DNA of 64,000 bases from NCBI GenBank assembly GCA_008360975.2, contig CM039183.1, positions 41,655,850 through 41,719,849 on the forward strand, in the 5' to 3' direction. This document shows positions 1-14,464 of this stretch, piece by piece. The stretch is from Lichenostomus cassidix. Lineage: Eukaryota; Chordata; Aves; Passeriformes; Meliphagidae. Each line of letters begins with the position of its first letter. Within the stretch, counting starts at the first letter, position 1. The notes beneath the pieces are model-generated. The model was not told where the DNA came from and ran no database searches. It worked only from the letters and a program-made list of their open reading frames with translations. The position numbers were made by a program, and so were the translations under genes.

Positions 1-3000
1 CCTTCCTGGCAAAAGGGCTGTCAAACAGCTATTTGCTCACTGCTTTAACCTTGTCCATGAGGAGATGCCAGGGTTCCTACTGTGCAAATTCTGCCCCAGC
101 AGATGCTGTTTTAGAAATAAAGCCAAACTAGGAAATGAGAGGAAGCCACAGTGCTAGAGGATGTCTTAATATCTAAGTATCTTAATCCTTTCTTTAGACA
201 ATAAGCAATTTAAAGAGTCAGGTTAAGTACAAGGACAAATAATGGTTTGTTTGGCTTCCAAAGGAAAATTTGTGAAACTGGGTGGAGTGACCAGGAATGC
301 CTGAATTGAACAAGAGATATTTTTGCTGCTTATAAAAGTTTATTTCTCACTTTTTTTTTACTTTTATGTTAATCATCTTGTTTAATAACAGTGGAGGAAA
401 AAGGTGAATGTGATGACAGTGCAAATGTTGTGGCATCAGGGAGAACTTCCGTAGAATTTTTCTTTTTTAAAATAAACACTTTTGATCATTGGTGAAGCTC
501 AGTAACTGGAATATTATGTAGGAGATAAGGCAGTTGTACAGAGGGAAGTATTCAATAGGATTTTTTTTTAAAGAATAACATTAGAATTTTACTTTCTTTC
601 AAACTTTATGCAAATACTTTGTTGCATTTTTTATTATACTCTTTCATGTATTTGACATGTTGCCTATTTTACCTTCTGCCTAAATGTGTTTTGAAAAGTT
701 ATTTCTGGAAATTTTTTTTGAAAGTTAGCATGAGGGGATAGAGGGTTTATTTCTTAATGTTCATCATGGCATAATTGCAATAAATATAAGATATAGCAGC
801 CTGGTGATTTCTGGAGCCTGCTGAAAGAGATCGGTAAGATTTCCCAGCACCAAAGGTGGGTGCAGTATTGCAGAGGCTGGCAGGCTGCCCCTGTAGGCTT
901 TTCTCTCCCTCCTTTGAAGTGTTAAAACATCAGTTGTCACTGCTGCAGGCAGGATCCTGTGCTGGATGGACCCAAGTCTGATCTAGTCTGTCAATCCTTG
1001 TCACATCAAGGCTGTTTCTTGTTTATTCTGCTGGTATAATATGCCTGTGTTTTGTTGTACATACTTATTGTACTGGCAAAGGTATAAGGTAGCATCTGTA
1101 AACTTTTCTTTGTAGTCCTTTATAAAGCAAAATAATTTTTTTCCTACAACTTAGGCTTATGTGAACATTCCAGCCTGCCAATAGACTGCGCATCTGAGAA
1201 TCCCACTGGCTTCAGTGGATATCAGATTCTTTATATTCAGGTTATCAATCCATAAGTTTTCACTTCTTCAGATAGGAGACAGCTGGCCAAGGGCAAATTT
1301 TATTTACACAGTATGCATCTACTTGATGAAGTTTCCAAATAAACAAATGACTTCTTCAGAATGGGGAGGTATTCTCCAGAACATTGTATTGTGTCAATGC
1401 TGTTGTAGTTAAAGCATCTACACACTGAGGGACATTCATCAAATGCAGTGTTTTATTAGCCTAAACCACTTGAAAATTATATTTTCTGTCTCTTACTGAG
1501 GAACTGTTTTCTTTTGGAGTTTCTTTACTGCAGCTGCTTGCAGTCTAACATTCTGATGCTGCCATCATTGATAGTGCTTGTCACTGAAAAAAACATTGTG
1601 GCTTTCTAATGTCTTGATAGTGTTATTATTGAGTATATTTGAGTAACTACTTGAATTTGACACACTTAGGAAACCTGCCAGAGGGTAAAACAAACATCAC
1701 TCCCATTCTTGCATGTGGCAGCTGAAGTGGCAGTGAAGAGGTCTGTGAAGAAAGCCACCCTGTCCCTTTCCCAGCTTCCAGCCTTCTCTTCCTATAGAAG
1801 TGGAAATCTATGAAAGGAGATACATGTTACTATGCCATGCCAAATCATTTTTTTTGGTTTTTTTTTTTAACGCAGAGATAATGCTTTGAACAAAGGATAT
1901 ATGGCTTCAGATACCTGGTACTGTATCTCTTAGAATACTTACTGGTGGGATGGCCTCATTCTGTTCTTAATGATGATTTAATTTCCATTAGTCTTGTTCT
2001 GGAGACATTTGGTCAGTTAATGTTTATTCTGTATCTTAGGGACAGAGTTGCAGCTGTTTCTGGTTAATTTTTTTTTTCTTTAACAGAAAGTTGTTTCTTG
2101 ATTTAAAGCTTGCTTAGGATGCAGGCAGTTTTGGGCTCTATTTAGCTAGTATCTGGAAAGTCTAGTAAGACCTAGGCTGCTTTGCGGTGAATATGGAAGC
2201 CCAGCACTTAAAATCAGGACATTGATTGCATGATTATTTTACTTTTTTCTGTTTTAGAGTCCACTCTGTGAAATATTTCTACCATTCTTCCCAGTAACTA
2301 CCAAATTTCTTCCAAAATTTTCTTGATAATACAGGATCTGAATCTTAGACAATAGTGTCAAATTTTTAATCTTTTGTTAGTAACAGAAGCTGGGGATAAA
2401 CTGAGTTGTGTATGAATTGAGCAATGGAGGGATGTAGTGAGACGAGGAGAACCTGAATTTCTTCCTTTCCCTTCTCTTCCATCCAGGCTTGCCTGGGTGA
2501 CAAAGGTCATGTGTTTGTGTCAGTTGTGTTGTTGATCACTTAGCCTTAGGATTTTAGCTCCAGCATTAAAGCACCCTGATGCTAACTTCTGTATTAATAT
2601 ATGTTAATTTTCTATTTTACAACACACTTTGAAGTTGCAAATGATTGAGTGATACTTCTTGAAGAATAAGATTCTGATAAGGCAGGAGCTGTCCATAAAA
2701 TGGATGTATCATCACTTGCCATACCACAGTCTTTCAAGTTCTAATTAAATACTCTAAAGCCCACTGAATTCCAGTCATGAAATCACAGTAATATTAGTTT
2801 GTCATGTCTTGGAAAAAAAATGAAGTACTTAATTTTTTTTTTTTTTTTTGTGTATGATGTAGATTACAGCAAAGGTATCTTCTGTAGTAGCAATTATTGG
2901 ATGGAGTGACCTTTACCAATCTAGACATTGATGTAGTGGAAGGGACATTTTTCCACTTGACCTTTATGCAATGTGTCGGCTTGTCCTGTAGCGCCAAATG

Positions 3001-3395
3001 AGTTGCAATTGACAGATTTGATGGAACACTAACTTGACGGGAGCTTATTGTTTGGAAGCAGTTATGTGTGGAAATGTGGGGCCTCTAGTAAATAACATGA
3101 TAAAAGTTATTTGCATGTCTTCCATCACTAAGGAGCAACTTGCTTAGAAATGAGTGCTGCCTAAATTGCACTTTGAATGCTGGTTAACTGAGATTCCAGT
3201 AAACCTTATCAAACAGTGACATTTCAAAGGAAAATCTATTAACTTTTTATTTCTGCATTGCTTTGTAACCAAATAACAATGGCTTTCTATATTTTAACCT
3301 TGCTACTTGTTTTATAAAAAGAAAAGAGGAATAAAAGTCACATAAACAGTTTTCAGTGTATGACAAGGAAGGCATGTATTTCAAGAGGATGGCCA

Positions 3396-3421
3396 CACGT
3401 GTGTGTGTGTGTATGTATGTG
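3396..3421. repeat. Short TG/TATG microsatellite
   Basis: An imperfect alternating purine-pyrimidine run (ACACGTGTGTGTGTGTGTAT and then GTATGTGC) lies within intron 3. It is short and of the ordinary microsatellite type. Confidence 0.8.
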
Positions 3422-5786
3422 CACTCTACCCATAGATGTGTATGTCTGTATGTGTATAAAAAGCTTCCTTGGTTATTTATTAATATATCAGAGAAATAAT
3501 GGCCAGATATAATTAGGGAAGAGAGAAGTTCTGGTTGTGGGGAGGAGTGAGGAGCTGTAAGTACACTCTAGTGTGAGGGTGGTGGATAGTGTAAAGAGAA
3601 CATAAAAGAACCAAACTGTCCTGCCCCACTACTCCAGCCAGGAAATGCAGATGTCAGCTGCTCTTCAGATCTGTTGAAATAAAGCAGGGAGAGGATTGTT
3701 CTTACTGAGGAGAAACTTGAAAGCAAAGAACAAAAGTCAGTTATTTCAGGTGTCTTGTTTTAATCCTGTCAATAAAATAATTCCACTTCCAAAGTGGATA
3801 AGAAAAACTTGTAGTAGAACTCAGGATCTACCTGAGACTATTTAAGTAATGAATTATTATGGGTTTTTAAAACCATTGAGCAGCAGGACTGAGAAAAGAG
3901 CAGCAAATGCCATCTGTCTGATCTACATATTTTACCACAGTTCTTCTTAAGCTGTCCATTGAGGTAAAGTGAAAAGGAGCTGAATGGGTGTGGGAGGGGA
4001 AAGCAGCTCAGTTCTCTTCTGTTGCATTTGCAGGAGGTATTTGGAAGAGGGGAAAAAAATTAGGTGTTTATAGAAGTTGCTGATAACCACAAACACATTA
4101 ACATATTACTTGTTATTTCAAACGCAATCTGCTCAAACAATTTCAATAGCAGAGGATGCTGATGGACAGAGTCAAGGTGGAAGGCTGGATAGAAGTGTTT
4201 ATTTTGCTGTAGTAAAATAGGTTGTGTGGGTGTACTGGCATAGAGTGAAATTCATAGCAAGATTCTACTACTGTAGCAATGCTATTTGATTGTAACTCAC
4301 AAAGAAAAAAAGTAGAGATTAGTTATTGTGAAGCTGTATGCTAATAAAAGTTACTTTCTTGCAACATTTTCATTCATATTTTCTGCATGCCATAGAAGAT
4401 AGCAGGCTTTAATGCATTTATTTTACATGCTTGCAGGTGATTTGCTGCAGGGGCTGCAAGCAGAATTGCATCTGGTGAGCTGCAATTCTGGGACCTACAG
4501 CAGGACCACACTTGAAAAGTTCTGTCTTTTGTATGTGGTCTCATATAAAAATAGCACATCTGTCATCCTTTCAGGGGCACCTGCTTTTCTGAACCCCTTT
4601 TGGAGAGCATGGTAACAGGCAAACCTCTCCCTGAGCTTGAGCTCTAGTTGTGCACCATCAGAGTCCCACTCTGCTCTTCTTTCCTCTTCCGACCTTTCTG
4701 TAAACACAGACCCTGGTCTGGCAGCTTTAATTTCCAGCCTGGAGACTCTGATGAACAGAGAGAGATGCTGCTGGAGGCAGTGACCCTTCATGGGCTCAGG
4801 CTGGGTAAGGCAGTGAGCCTACATGTAGAATTTTAGTTTTGTAGCTTGAAGTGGGAGGACCGGTGAAGGTACCTTGGCACTGCTGCATTTCACTCATGCT
4901 CCTCTGTGGATCTGCATGCTGGGGGAGGTTGGACTTCCTGCAGTAGCTGTCATTGGGCTGTCGCTGCTGTTCCTCAGTGAACGCAACCCAGCCAGGCCTC
5001 TGACTGCCTTTAGTGGTTGATAGGGTGTTGTCGCCTTCCTAACTGCCTTGCTGAAGGGCACCAAAATAGAGTGAAAGGGCTGTGGAACTTCCTTAGAGAG
5101 CCTCTGGTCTTCCCCCTGCTGACTCTGCCGACCTCCTCCTGTGCAGCTCTACCCACTGTCCTGTGGGCTTGAGGAGTAATTCTTACACCTGAAACACTTT
5201 GAGGAACTCAGAGCCAGGATGAAAGGAGTATTGTAAATGTGAGAAAGCTTAAGGGTGTCTGAGAAAGGAAGGAAGGTGGGGAATAATGATTTTAAAAAAA
5301 AACCAAAACAAACAACGAAAACAACTCCAGGATCCCATTTGTTAAAATAGGAAAGATGGTGGGCTTCATCTTCTTTTGAAATGAGATTATTGAGGTGACT
5401 CCAGTGGGTGAGAGTCTTTTATATGGAACAGGGTCTGAAAAGCTCAAATTACGAAAGGGTTAATACAAGGTTTCCTGTGCAAGAAGCAGTTCAGACTGTG
5501 TAATTACAGCTATCCTTTTATCTGAAGATCTCACACAGGTATTAATTAAGCCTAATGAGGCCCCCATGGAGCAATTGTTGCTATCTGTGTTTTTACAGGC
5601 AGAGGACCTAGAAGCTGAAAGAAGTAAGGTTATTGGTTTAAGACCCTGTAATGCAGCACTGTAGAATTCGAGTTCATGGGAGAATATTCAGTGTGACTTG
5701 AAGCCACCTGGCACAGCCATGGCAGAACCAACCCATTCCATGAAACCATGCTGTATATTCCAAATGCTTTTTTTTTGGCCTGAAAA

Positions 5787-5838
5787 TGTAGGTATAGATG
5801 TATAAATATGTATAGATGTGTAGGTGTAGATGCATAAA
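5787..5838. repeat. Imperfect GTATAGATGT-type tandem repeat
   Basis: Related units (GTATAGATGTATAAAT, GTATAGATGTGTAGGT, GTAGATGCATAA) follow one another in intron 3. It is a low-complexity repeat with no coding meaning. Confidence 0.7.
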
Positions 5839-5916
5839 AAGAAACTGTGGACTAAGAAAAGTTATGATTTCTAGACAGGCCATCTTGATTATGCCTATAA
5901 CTACTCCTTGGTTTTC

Positions 5917-5950
5917 TTTTTTTTTTTTTTGGTTTTTTTTTTTGTTTTTT
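5917..5950. repeat. Poly-T tract with G interruptions
   Basis: Two T runs separated by GG and followed by GTTTTTTG lie inside intron 3. Other T runs of similar kind occur at about 2832-2849, 17331-17345, 46470-46487 and 58937-58962. Confidence 0.85.
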
Positions 5951-7387
5951 GCGTGCTATACATGTGATTTGCAGGTTCCTGTGATATTTTGGTTAGCATT
6001 CAGTGCTTTGTGAAGCATATGGGGATCAGAAATAAGGAAAATACATCTATGTTGTTGAGGTTTGTATGCTAACTCCTTTCGTGTGTTCATGTAAATCTTT
6101 TCAATGCAAAGCAGACAGATTGTTTTGTCATCTTCCTGTAGAGAAATTAAACAACTCATTTGTTGTTTTCCTTCCTGTAATACTGCTGTGATGTTGATAA
6201 TTCCACCAAAAAAAAAAAAATATCTGTAAAAGTACTGGTGGAGGGATGAGGATGGGGGAACAGAGGCTTTTGAGATACTCTTACACTGCTATGTTAGAAT
6301 GTGGGAATTTTTGAGAAGTCATACAAGCTTTTCATCATCTTCTGACCATACCCCACATAGCGTGGGGTGGTTGCCTGCCTTATATTTAGCTCTTCTGTTC
6401 TTTTTCCCTGATGGTGGAATTTGGGCAGCTCCAAGACTAAGCTTGTCAAAATAGCTACCTTTGTGGTGTCTGCAAGGCTCCATAACGAGCTGAATGTGGT
6501 GGTGGCATTGACTCCCACTGCCATGACGTAAGGATCTGTTTCAGGGAGGTGATGCCTCTGAGTTGTCAGCTCTATAAAACACAAGTAATTTTTACAAGAG
6601 CCTGAAAAGCTGCCAACAAGAGGTATGACTTGATTGCAGAGGAAATGCCTCCTCTGAGGTTGTTGCAGTGAGATGTGGCTTTGATCCAGTGCAGCCTCAA
6701 ACTCTGTTTCTGTCAAGAAGTTCACTTCATGCAGTGCTCTGAGCCCCAAAGACATTGGTTTTTTTTACAGAATTTGGTGACATTTTGGGAATTTCAGGAA
6801 GTACAGGATGTTTTGAAATTCAGGATCAATAGGACAAAGTGTGCTTTAGATTAATTTCCAGAGGGGGAAACAAAATAGAAAAGGGTATGCATCTTTTACA
6901 TTTGATATTATATATATATTTTGAATTTCAAAATAAGTTACAGGGTCCAACTACAGTTGTCACTGCCCAAAATTATTTAAATTGTTTTGTGTATATGCTT
7001 TGATACCAGAAACAGAATTGGGAAAGCAATGTTGAACATGGTACTCAGGAAATAGACAAGAGCTTAGTATTTGTATGTGTAAGCTAACCAAACTGTAGGT
7101 ATAAGTCAGATAGCTAAAAAATGGTATTGTTTCCTGTTAGAAAAAACACAAAAGACTAGAAAGAAGACTAAGGAAGCATGTGCTAGCTGGAAGATGTGGT
7201 AAGAGGCAGAAACTGGGGGGCAAAACTGGGGTGTAAGGGTGCCTGTGAATTGCTGAGAGGGAATTGATTAATAAGGCCAAGTTCAAACGGAAGGGCAGGA
7301 AATAAGTCACCAAAAATTAACAGTCAGTAGCTGTTCTATGTTTAAATTATTTTCTTTGCCACTGAATCCCAATTCCTGGAGCTAGTG

Positions 7388-7628
7388 GGAAATATTGGAT
7401 CTGACCAGATACAAGGAAGAAATTTTTTACAGTGAGTGTGGTTGAAATACTGGAACAGGTTGTGCAAAGTGGTGGATGTCCTATCTCTAGAAACATTGAA
7501 GGTCAGGATGGATGGGGCTCTGAACAACCGGATCTAGTAGAAGATATCCCTGATTATTGCAGTGGGGCTGGACTAGATGACCTTAAAGGTCCCTTCCAAC
7601 TCAAACTATTGTATGATTCAATGAAATT
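7388..7628 (+). mobile_element. CR1 LINE 3' end fragment
   Basis: This resembles the CR1 3' untranslated end in sense orientation. It has the run 'actggaacaggttgtgcaaa', then 'ctggactagatgacctt' and 'ggtcccttccaactcaaac', and ends near ATTGTATGATTC, a variant of the CR1 3' terminal octamer repeat. It is severely 5'-truncated, as is usual for CR1, and diverged. The left boundary is approximate. Confidence 0.85.
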
Positions 7629-10600
7629 CTAAATTTTGTGAATCAAATTTTTTTGACAGTCAAAATAGTCTGAGAACAAATGACAAATGTTGTAAACTCT
7701 CTCGTTGCTTGATTTTTTTATGATATAGCCTTTTCTGAATAAAGTAGAACAGTGGATAGTAGAAATTGGAAAACTGGCTAGGCTGGACTAAGGATGTCTT
7801 ATTTGCTATTTTAGTTGCTTTTTCTAAATAGTTTTTAAACCATTTTTGGTTTTGCATCTACTGATGCAGAGTGCTTGGGGAAGGGTCGCAGCTTAATTTG
7901 ATGGTAAAGTTTTAATTCTTGAAGAGCACTGGGAATAAGGAAGAAACAATGAAATCAGATTTATACATTTGAGATTATGTAGACTATTAAATGCGAGAGT
8001 GGACACCTAGGAAACAAGCAAACACTGAGCAGTATTGTGGGAGCTCTGGAAGGGGAATGCAGGGAACAAGAGAGGCAGAAAAAAGATTGCTTTGACCAAA
8101 AGTAAAATTCTGGCATCCAGGTACTCATCCATAATGAATAATGTACTGTTTTCAGCTCTGTTGCTACAAAGACTTACTTTATCTTCTCTCTCCCCTTTTG
8201 TTTCTAGAAGCTTCAAGTTTCCTTTTAGACTTCTCCACTCCAGTTTTCAGAGCAATTGCTTTGGGGCTGCTTGCATGCATTTATATTCTCTTTATAGTTC
8301 TCTCTGTGTGATATTAATTATATAAGAAATAGTATTTTGTACTTTTTTATCAGTGTGCCTTGCCACAGAAGGAAGATAATGTTGCCTAATTGCATTGTTT
8401 TTGATGGTGTTGATCTGTAACTGGTAGCTCCAGCAGAACTGCAAGCTGATTTCTTCCCCTATTATAGTCCTTGGGAAACATAGCACAATTTAATATATAC
8501 CACACTTCAAAATCACTGCTGTTTTCTTTCAAACTTCATCTTAAGGCAGCTCTACACCTACCCATTGGTGTTTCTTAGCCTAGGCTTTGTGCTGCTTTGT
8601 TCTGCATTTTTGCAACTTGGCCTTTAAAAGTGTGAAGATAAACCTTTGTGGAACACTGCTTATGTTATCTATACTAGTTTGTGACTTCTATCACAAAAAA
8701 AAAAAATCTTTCAATCAATGTGCTTCAGGATGGTGTTCTCAGTATATTCAGGTTAGGCAATAATAAAGGATCCTTTTCTTTGTTTGACAGCTGGAACAAA
8801 AGACTTTAAATTCACAATATGTGCTTAAATAGAGCCAACATAATCTGACTGTATCTAGTTATAAAATACTTCATGTATGAGCCCAGATGTAGACCAGCCT
8901 ATTTTAAAATTTCTTTTTAGAGTATTTAGAAATTGTTTTATAAAAATGGCAGGTATCTCACAGTATAATGCAGTTAGTTGTAGAGCATTGCACTGTTTCA
9001 CTGTTAATTGACTCACCTGTTTTCTAATCAACCCATGGGATTTATTCAGAGGCAGTGAAGAAAGATGGATGTTGGCTTAGAGATTGTTGGAGCAAGGAAA
9101 GGGACGTGGTGAACTGGGATTGAATCATCTACAGTTGACATTAATATACAGCTGACAGTTCTTGTATATGAACTGCACTGATTGGAGACATCCACCAAAC
9201 CTTTTCCTCTACCTTCTCCAATAAAAGAAGGAGCTATATTGCAAGCCAAGGAGCTTTGCATTGATTTCTGCCAGCTTCCTTGTCTTGAGACTTCTCTTTA
9301 AGAGTAGAATTTAATTCACAATAGTTGTCTGTGGCATTGTGCTGCATAGCCTGATGATTTTTAAGATACAGATTTGACCTGGAGTCAGCAGTAAGTGTTT
9401 TTCTTTATTTCTCTAAAATCTCATATGTAGTGACAGTACTGTCAGCACTGCTTGGAGAATAATGTTGATATCAAATAAAGTGCACAAGCAATCAGATTCA
9501 CCCCCCTCCTTTTAAAGTATCTTTTGATGTTACTGTAAATTATTTCTATTGTAAAGTCATATTGGAAATATGAGCATCTTCGTGGTTTCATTGGAAACTA
9601 TGAAAGACTGTGAAAGCAAACAGTCAATGGGGCACTGTTATATTTGTATTGTGAACTGGCTGAAGGAGAAATGATGATGTCTCCAATGTTCACACGGATC
9701 TATGAACTCTTGTGATGTTTGAAGGAATTTACAAACACAGCAAATCTGAAGAGAATGACTATAGGGGGTAGAACCTGTATGGAATTTTACTTTTCATGCA
9801 ATTGCAAAGATGAATTGCAAAGGTTGCCATATACAGAAAACTGCCCACTATTTCACTAACTGTTATGCATGTCAGGCACATTAAAAAATGTGATTACACC
9901 AGCATTTAGAAAACAATGGAAGTAATTATTTATGCTGTAATGTGAAATACTTATGAAGGTCTTACTATTTAAAATGTTGCTATTAAAGATACTGTAAAAA
10001 CTTAATGTTTTTCAGAAGTGTCAGATTAAGAGCATTGGAGATTAAGCTGCTTCTAGTGCACTGAAATGATTGCTGCTAATTTTCCCCCAGACTGTAGGTG
10101 TGTTGCACTGTCCTCTCCATTTGCCCTTTTGGCTGTCATTTATTTTATGGATTGTGAATTTGTTGAAGTAGGGTTCTCCCCCACCGTTGTCTGCGCTTAG
10201 TACAATGGGAACCTACATTGGAGGCTCCTCTGTGAGATGATAGTTGCAAATAATAACTACTTTTCTTTCAGGATAGTCATGTTACAGGAAACTGTAGTGT
10301 AAGTTTATCCAAATAGTCTTGATGTCCTTAAACTCAGTCCAGAAATAACAGCTGCGAGGATAGTTCACCCTACATCATTGCCAGGTGAGGAGAAAGTAAC
10401 ATGAGAAAGCAAAATTTTTCTAACCTTGGCCAAGTAACTAAAAAGATTAATTGTCTAAGTCAGGACTCGGATATTTTCCTTCTAGGTTCTCAACTCCCAT
10501 ATTTCCCAGAGGTGTGCTGGACAAAGCTCTTCTGGCTTTGTGGCTTTTTTGCTTATGTTCCTGCTGACGTTGAAAGAAACTGCACCTACAGCCTTACAAA

Positions 10601-13600
10601 ACCCACAGAGTTCTATGGCTTGTGCCCATAAATTCATTGAACTGTTGGTATTAGGAGCCAGAGAACCCATTAAAGATCTGACTGACAGTCTGTCAGTCAC
10701 ACTGCTGATGTGAATATTCTATGAAGTCTAGGCACTGGTCAAAATTTATGGTAAAAGTCTACCTCAGGCTTTGGACTAGCACCTTTCTGGGGAGAAGTTT
10801 CATGTAGAGCATAGACTTTCCAATGTTAAGATGTAAGCTGTAGGTGGAAATCTTAGTGGTATGCTTTGGAGGAAGCATCTGTAAAACTTCTAAGAACGTA
10901 GCTTTTTGTTCCAAGTTAAATGAATGCTCTTAAATGCAATATAAATTAGAGGAGGAAAATTAATATCTGCCAATGTGTCAAGCTTTCTTTTGTAGTAAGT
11001 GTAACAGCTAAAAAGTGTCTGCTCTTGTATATTTTAAAACTTTCAGACTTCCCAACTCTGCTGCAACACAGATGTTCAGTACACTGTATTCTGAAATGTT
11101 ATACATTTTAAGGAGGCAGCAATTTCCTGAGTTGTAATTGGTATGAACTGATGGGTGGAAAATGCAGAGCTTGCTGGGAGGCAGAGAGCATACTTGAGCT
11201 GTCCTCCCTCCTAAAAAATCTTGTAGACACTGTTCTCCATTGCTTCTCTAGAGGGACTGTTTTGAGAACCAGGCTTCCCCCTCTTTCCTCCCCCACCTGA
11301 TTTATGTATGGTCGTGTCTTATTGCTAGGAAAGGAGAAGGAATTAGAAGATAGGCAGCTGATGCTGATTGCAGCAGGGAGACCTTGTGGCATCAAATGCT
11401 ACATCAGGTCAATGTTGTGTGTTTTGACTACTTGATACCTTGGGTCTGTCAAGGAATGTAGGAGACCTGTTCCCTTGTACTCTTCTGGTTACTGATCTTT
11501 GAGCTTTAAATAGCACCAGAACTGGAGGCAATCATCAATCAAGCATTGCAGCAGGAATTAGAAGGGTTTGTCATCTGTGCTAAGAATGATAAATAACTGA
11601 GAAATGCACACAAACCAAGGAATTATGGAGTTGTAACACTGCAGATTTTGGCCCTCCTCCTTTAGGGTGTATTTTGTGGCAGCACCTTCTGACTCCAAAG
11701 GGCGTTCAGCGGCCAGGAGTTTGGTTTGTTACCCTGTTCCTCAAGGTTATCGTGATAGTTCAGGAGCAGAGCTGGAGTGCGAAATTTCACAAAATTGTGT
11801 TTTTGACTGGAATGGAAAAAGTTAAAAGTGGTCGGTAAGCAGGATAATTACATTTGCATTTTGCTCTAGCCTTTTGTGATCTGAACATGAATGTTTGGCT
11901 GTGGTACTCAGGGGTAATAGCCTTGTCTGGAAAGCTTTAGCCTCTGCTCACTGGCCTTCCCAGGAACTGCTTTTTCCACTGACTGCTGGAAGTATTTAAT
12001 GGACCCTGGCCCAAAAAAAGTTTTAGTTTAAATTAGGTGTGTGAGTCTTTGAAAGGAATCTCCCAGTTGTCCCATTTACTATGCTTTGCATTGCTGAGCA
12101 ATCTTGTAGTACAATGGCTTGGTTTTCTTTCAGGTGAGACAAAGTCTGAAGAGGTGCTGTAGAAGAACCCAAGGGGCCCAACTATCTGTCCTTCGATCCT
12201 TGGGATTACGCTAAACCTAGTTTGAAGTAGCACCTTCTGGAATGCAGATGCTGGGGCCTCCAAACTGAGCTGTTTTGCTCTGCAGATGTTCTCCTTTTAG
12301 TCCACACAGTCAGTAGGGTAGGCATAGCTGTGCTACTCCTGTTCCTTCCATGGTGTCTGTCCTCAGCCCCGTGCCTTTTTGGAGTCAGCCTTGCCCAGGT
12401 GTGCAGTTTGATTTTGCAGTGGGTTTATTTTGCTGTTTTCCACATGCAGAGCTGAATGGAAGGTAGAAAAGGGTTTGTTCTATACTGGTGATCAGACAGC
12501 ACGTGGTAAGGTCTAGGTGTTCAACTATCCAAGTGTAATCTGAAGCTCCCTTTTATACATACCAGGTGTGTTTATTTTCAACTGTGTATATGTTTGGTTG
12601 TGTTAAGTGGTTAATTATTTTATCCTTAAGTCGAGAGCAGATATGTATTCCAGGTGCTTGTAATGCCTCCATTTCTTACCACAGTATGTGTCTTTACATG
12701 TCATATTTGGATATTAATTGATCTGCATATTCTCCTGCAAGTTATCTCCTGCATCTATAGCCCAATGCTAGTAACTGGGCTGTAGACACTTTACTTTCTA
12801 GGCTCTCTGGATATGTTTCAGTCACATATTCAAGTTCCACATTAGACTCCTAAAATTACCAAATGGGGTATATGTTTAAATAATTAATAATTCAATTTTT
12901 ATATTCTCTGTTAAAATATATTTTGGAGACCAAGAGCAGAGATAGCCTGAGAAGAAAGAAGTTTCCGGTGGATAGAAGTCCACCAGTTGGTGGTTTTATT
13001 TCTTCCTCCCACTTAAAGCAGTGAAGAGATCTAAGAGTAGTGTCTTGCATAGGAAGTCTTTTAGCTGACAGACAGCAGAGATTCAGGAACAGGAAGAAGG
13101 CACTTTGCACCCTGGTTCTTAGTCTCCTCTATAAAGTCCTGTTACTGTGTGTGTTTTTGGATACAGGCTGCTAGAAGGGTCCTTGGATCTGAACCTAGGA
13201 CTTCTTTGGTTCTTACAAAATACAGAACTGTCTTTGGTGCTAAGCATATTAAACACTTCATTCATCTTGGACCCTTAAAGTTTTTAACAAAGTGAATGAT
13301 GGGGAGGTTATGTGTTTCCAGAAGTATCTAGATGGCAAGAAAAAATACTCTAGAGCTGCAGTGTGTGATTTATTCTTGTAAATCCTATACAAATCCTGTT
13401 TCAGGGCTTACAGTCTTTTGGGGGATGCAAGGGCAAAAGGGAAGAAATTGTTTACTGAATTGTGGAGTAAGATCAAATGACTGTCCTTGCTTGAACTAGC
13501 TGAAGAAACACTTTTTTAATGTCCAGCAATTTGTAGAATAGCATGATTGATCATCTTCCCACTTATTAGCACAGACATAAATAAACATAAATATATGGAG

Positions 13601-14464
13601 TACATAGAAAATGAGATTCTGTCCTTACTGAGATGATTTTCTGAAATGTTTTTTAAATCATGATAAATAGTTCTGATGAAGTGAACCTTTCCTTCAGTGG
13701 AATGAAAACGATATTATAGTATGTAAAACTTAGAAAGGTAGCCAGATGTTCTCACATGGTCAATTAAAAATTATGGAAATTGCTGCTTTTACTCAACTCT
13801 ATTACAAAGCATGATCTTTGGAGACACCACTGTTTTCTGACTGCTGGGTGTTTAATTGAGAACAGCAGTTAGTCAGCATCTTCCAGGCCTGTACTCTGGG
13901 TTGGCTTTAAAGTGAGTGGGATGTCTGAAGGACACAGGCATTAATGGGTTGCAGTGGAGGCTAATTTAAGAGTTAGCTTTTACTGTTTGGTCTGAAGTAG
14001 GTGCTTTGTCTGGGGTATCTGTAGGACTCTGCAAAAGCAGCAAGCTAGCACCGGAATACAGTGAAATAAAAGGCTGAGAAAGAGAATTAGGCCTCATTTT
14101 AAATGCTTCTGTAAAACAGTATGTATTGATTACATGAACGTTTGCTCGAGAACTTTGTCAAATGGGGGGATTGCTTTTTGCATGTAAGCTGTGCATTAAG
14201 TAACTTTTTTTGAAGTAAAGTATGGGATAGAGAATCAAAGTATTAAGCCTTTCTTTGTGATGGATATATCTGAGTGTGTGTGGTTTCTTTTGTTGTCTGT
14301 CAGTGAGTTCTTGAATTCTGTGAAGGTCTCATGGAATAACATGCTTAAAAGGCTAAAATGAAAGTAAAGGGAAGTTGTGTTTGTGAGTCTGATGCCTTAG
14401 GAATAGCAAAGGCCTTCTGTGTCAGTTTCTTGGCTGAAAAAATCCTAGAAAGTATGGTGGAAGA

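Noticed and set aside
2850..2874. VYDVDYSK followed by G and a GTATCT donor, resembling the end of DISC1 exon 3 (DDYDK with a phase-1 border).
   Set aside because: The sequence directly before it is a poly-T run instead of the expected coiled-coil codons, and there is room only for a micro-exon. Probably a chance match.
4412..4836. Cluster of overlapping open frames on both strands in a GC-richer part of intron 3.
   Set aside because: None exceeds 98 codons, none is recognisable and no splice borders in the DISC1 phase were found.
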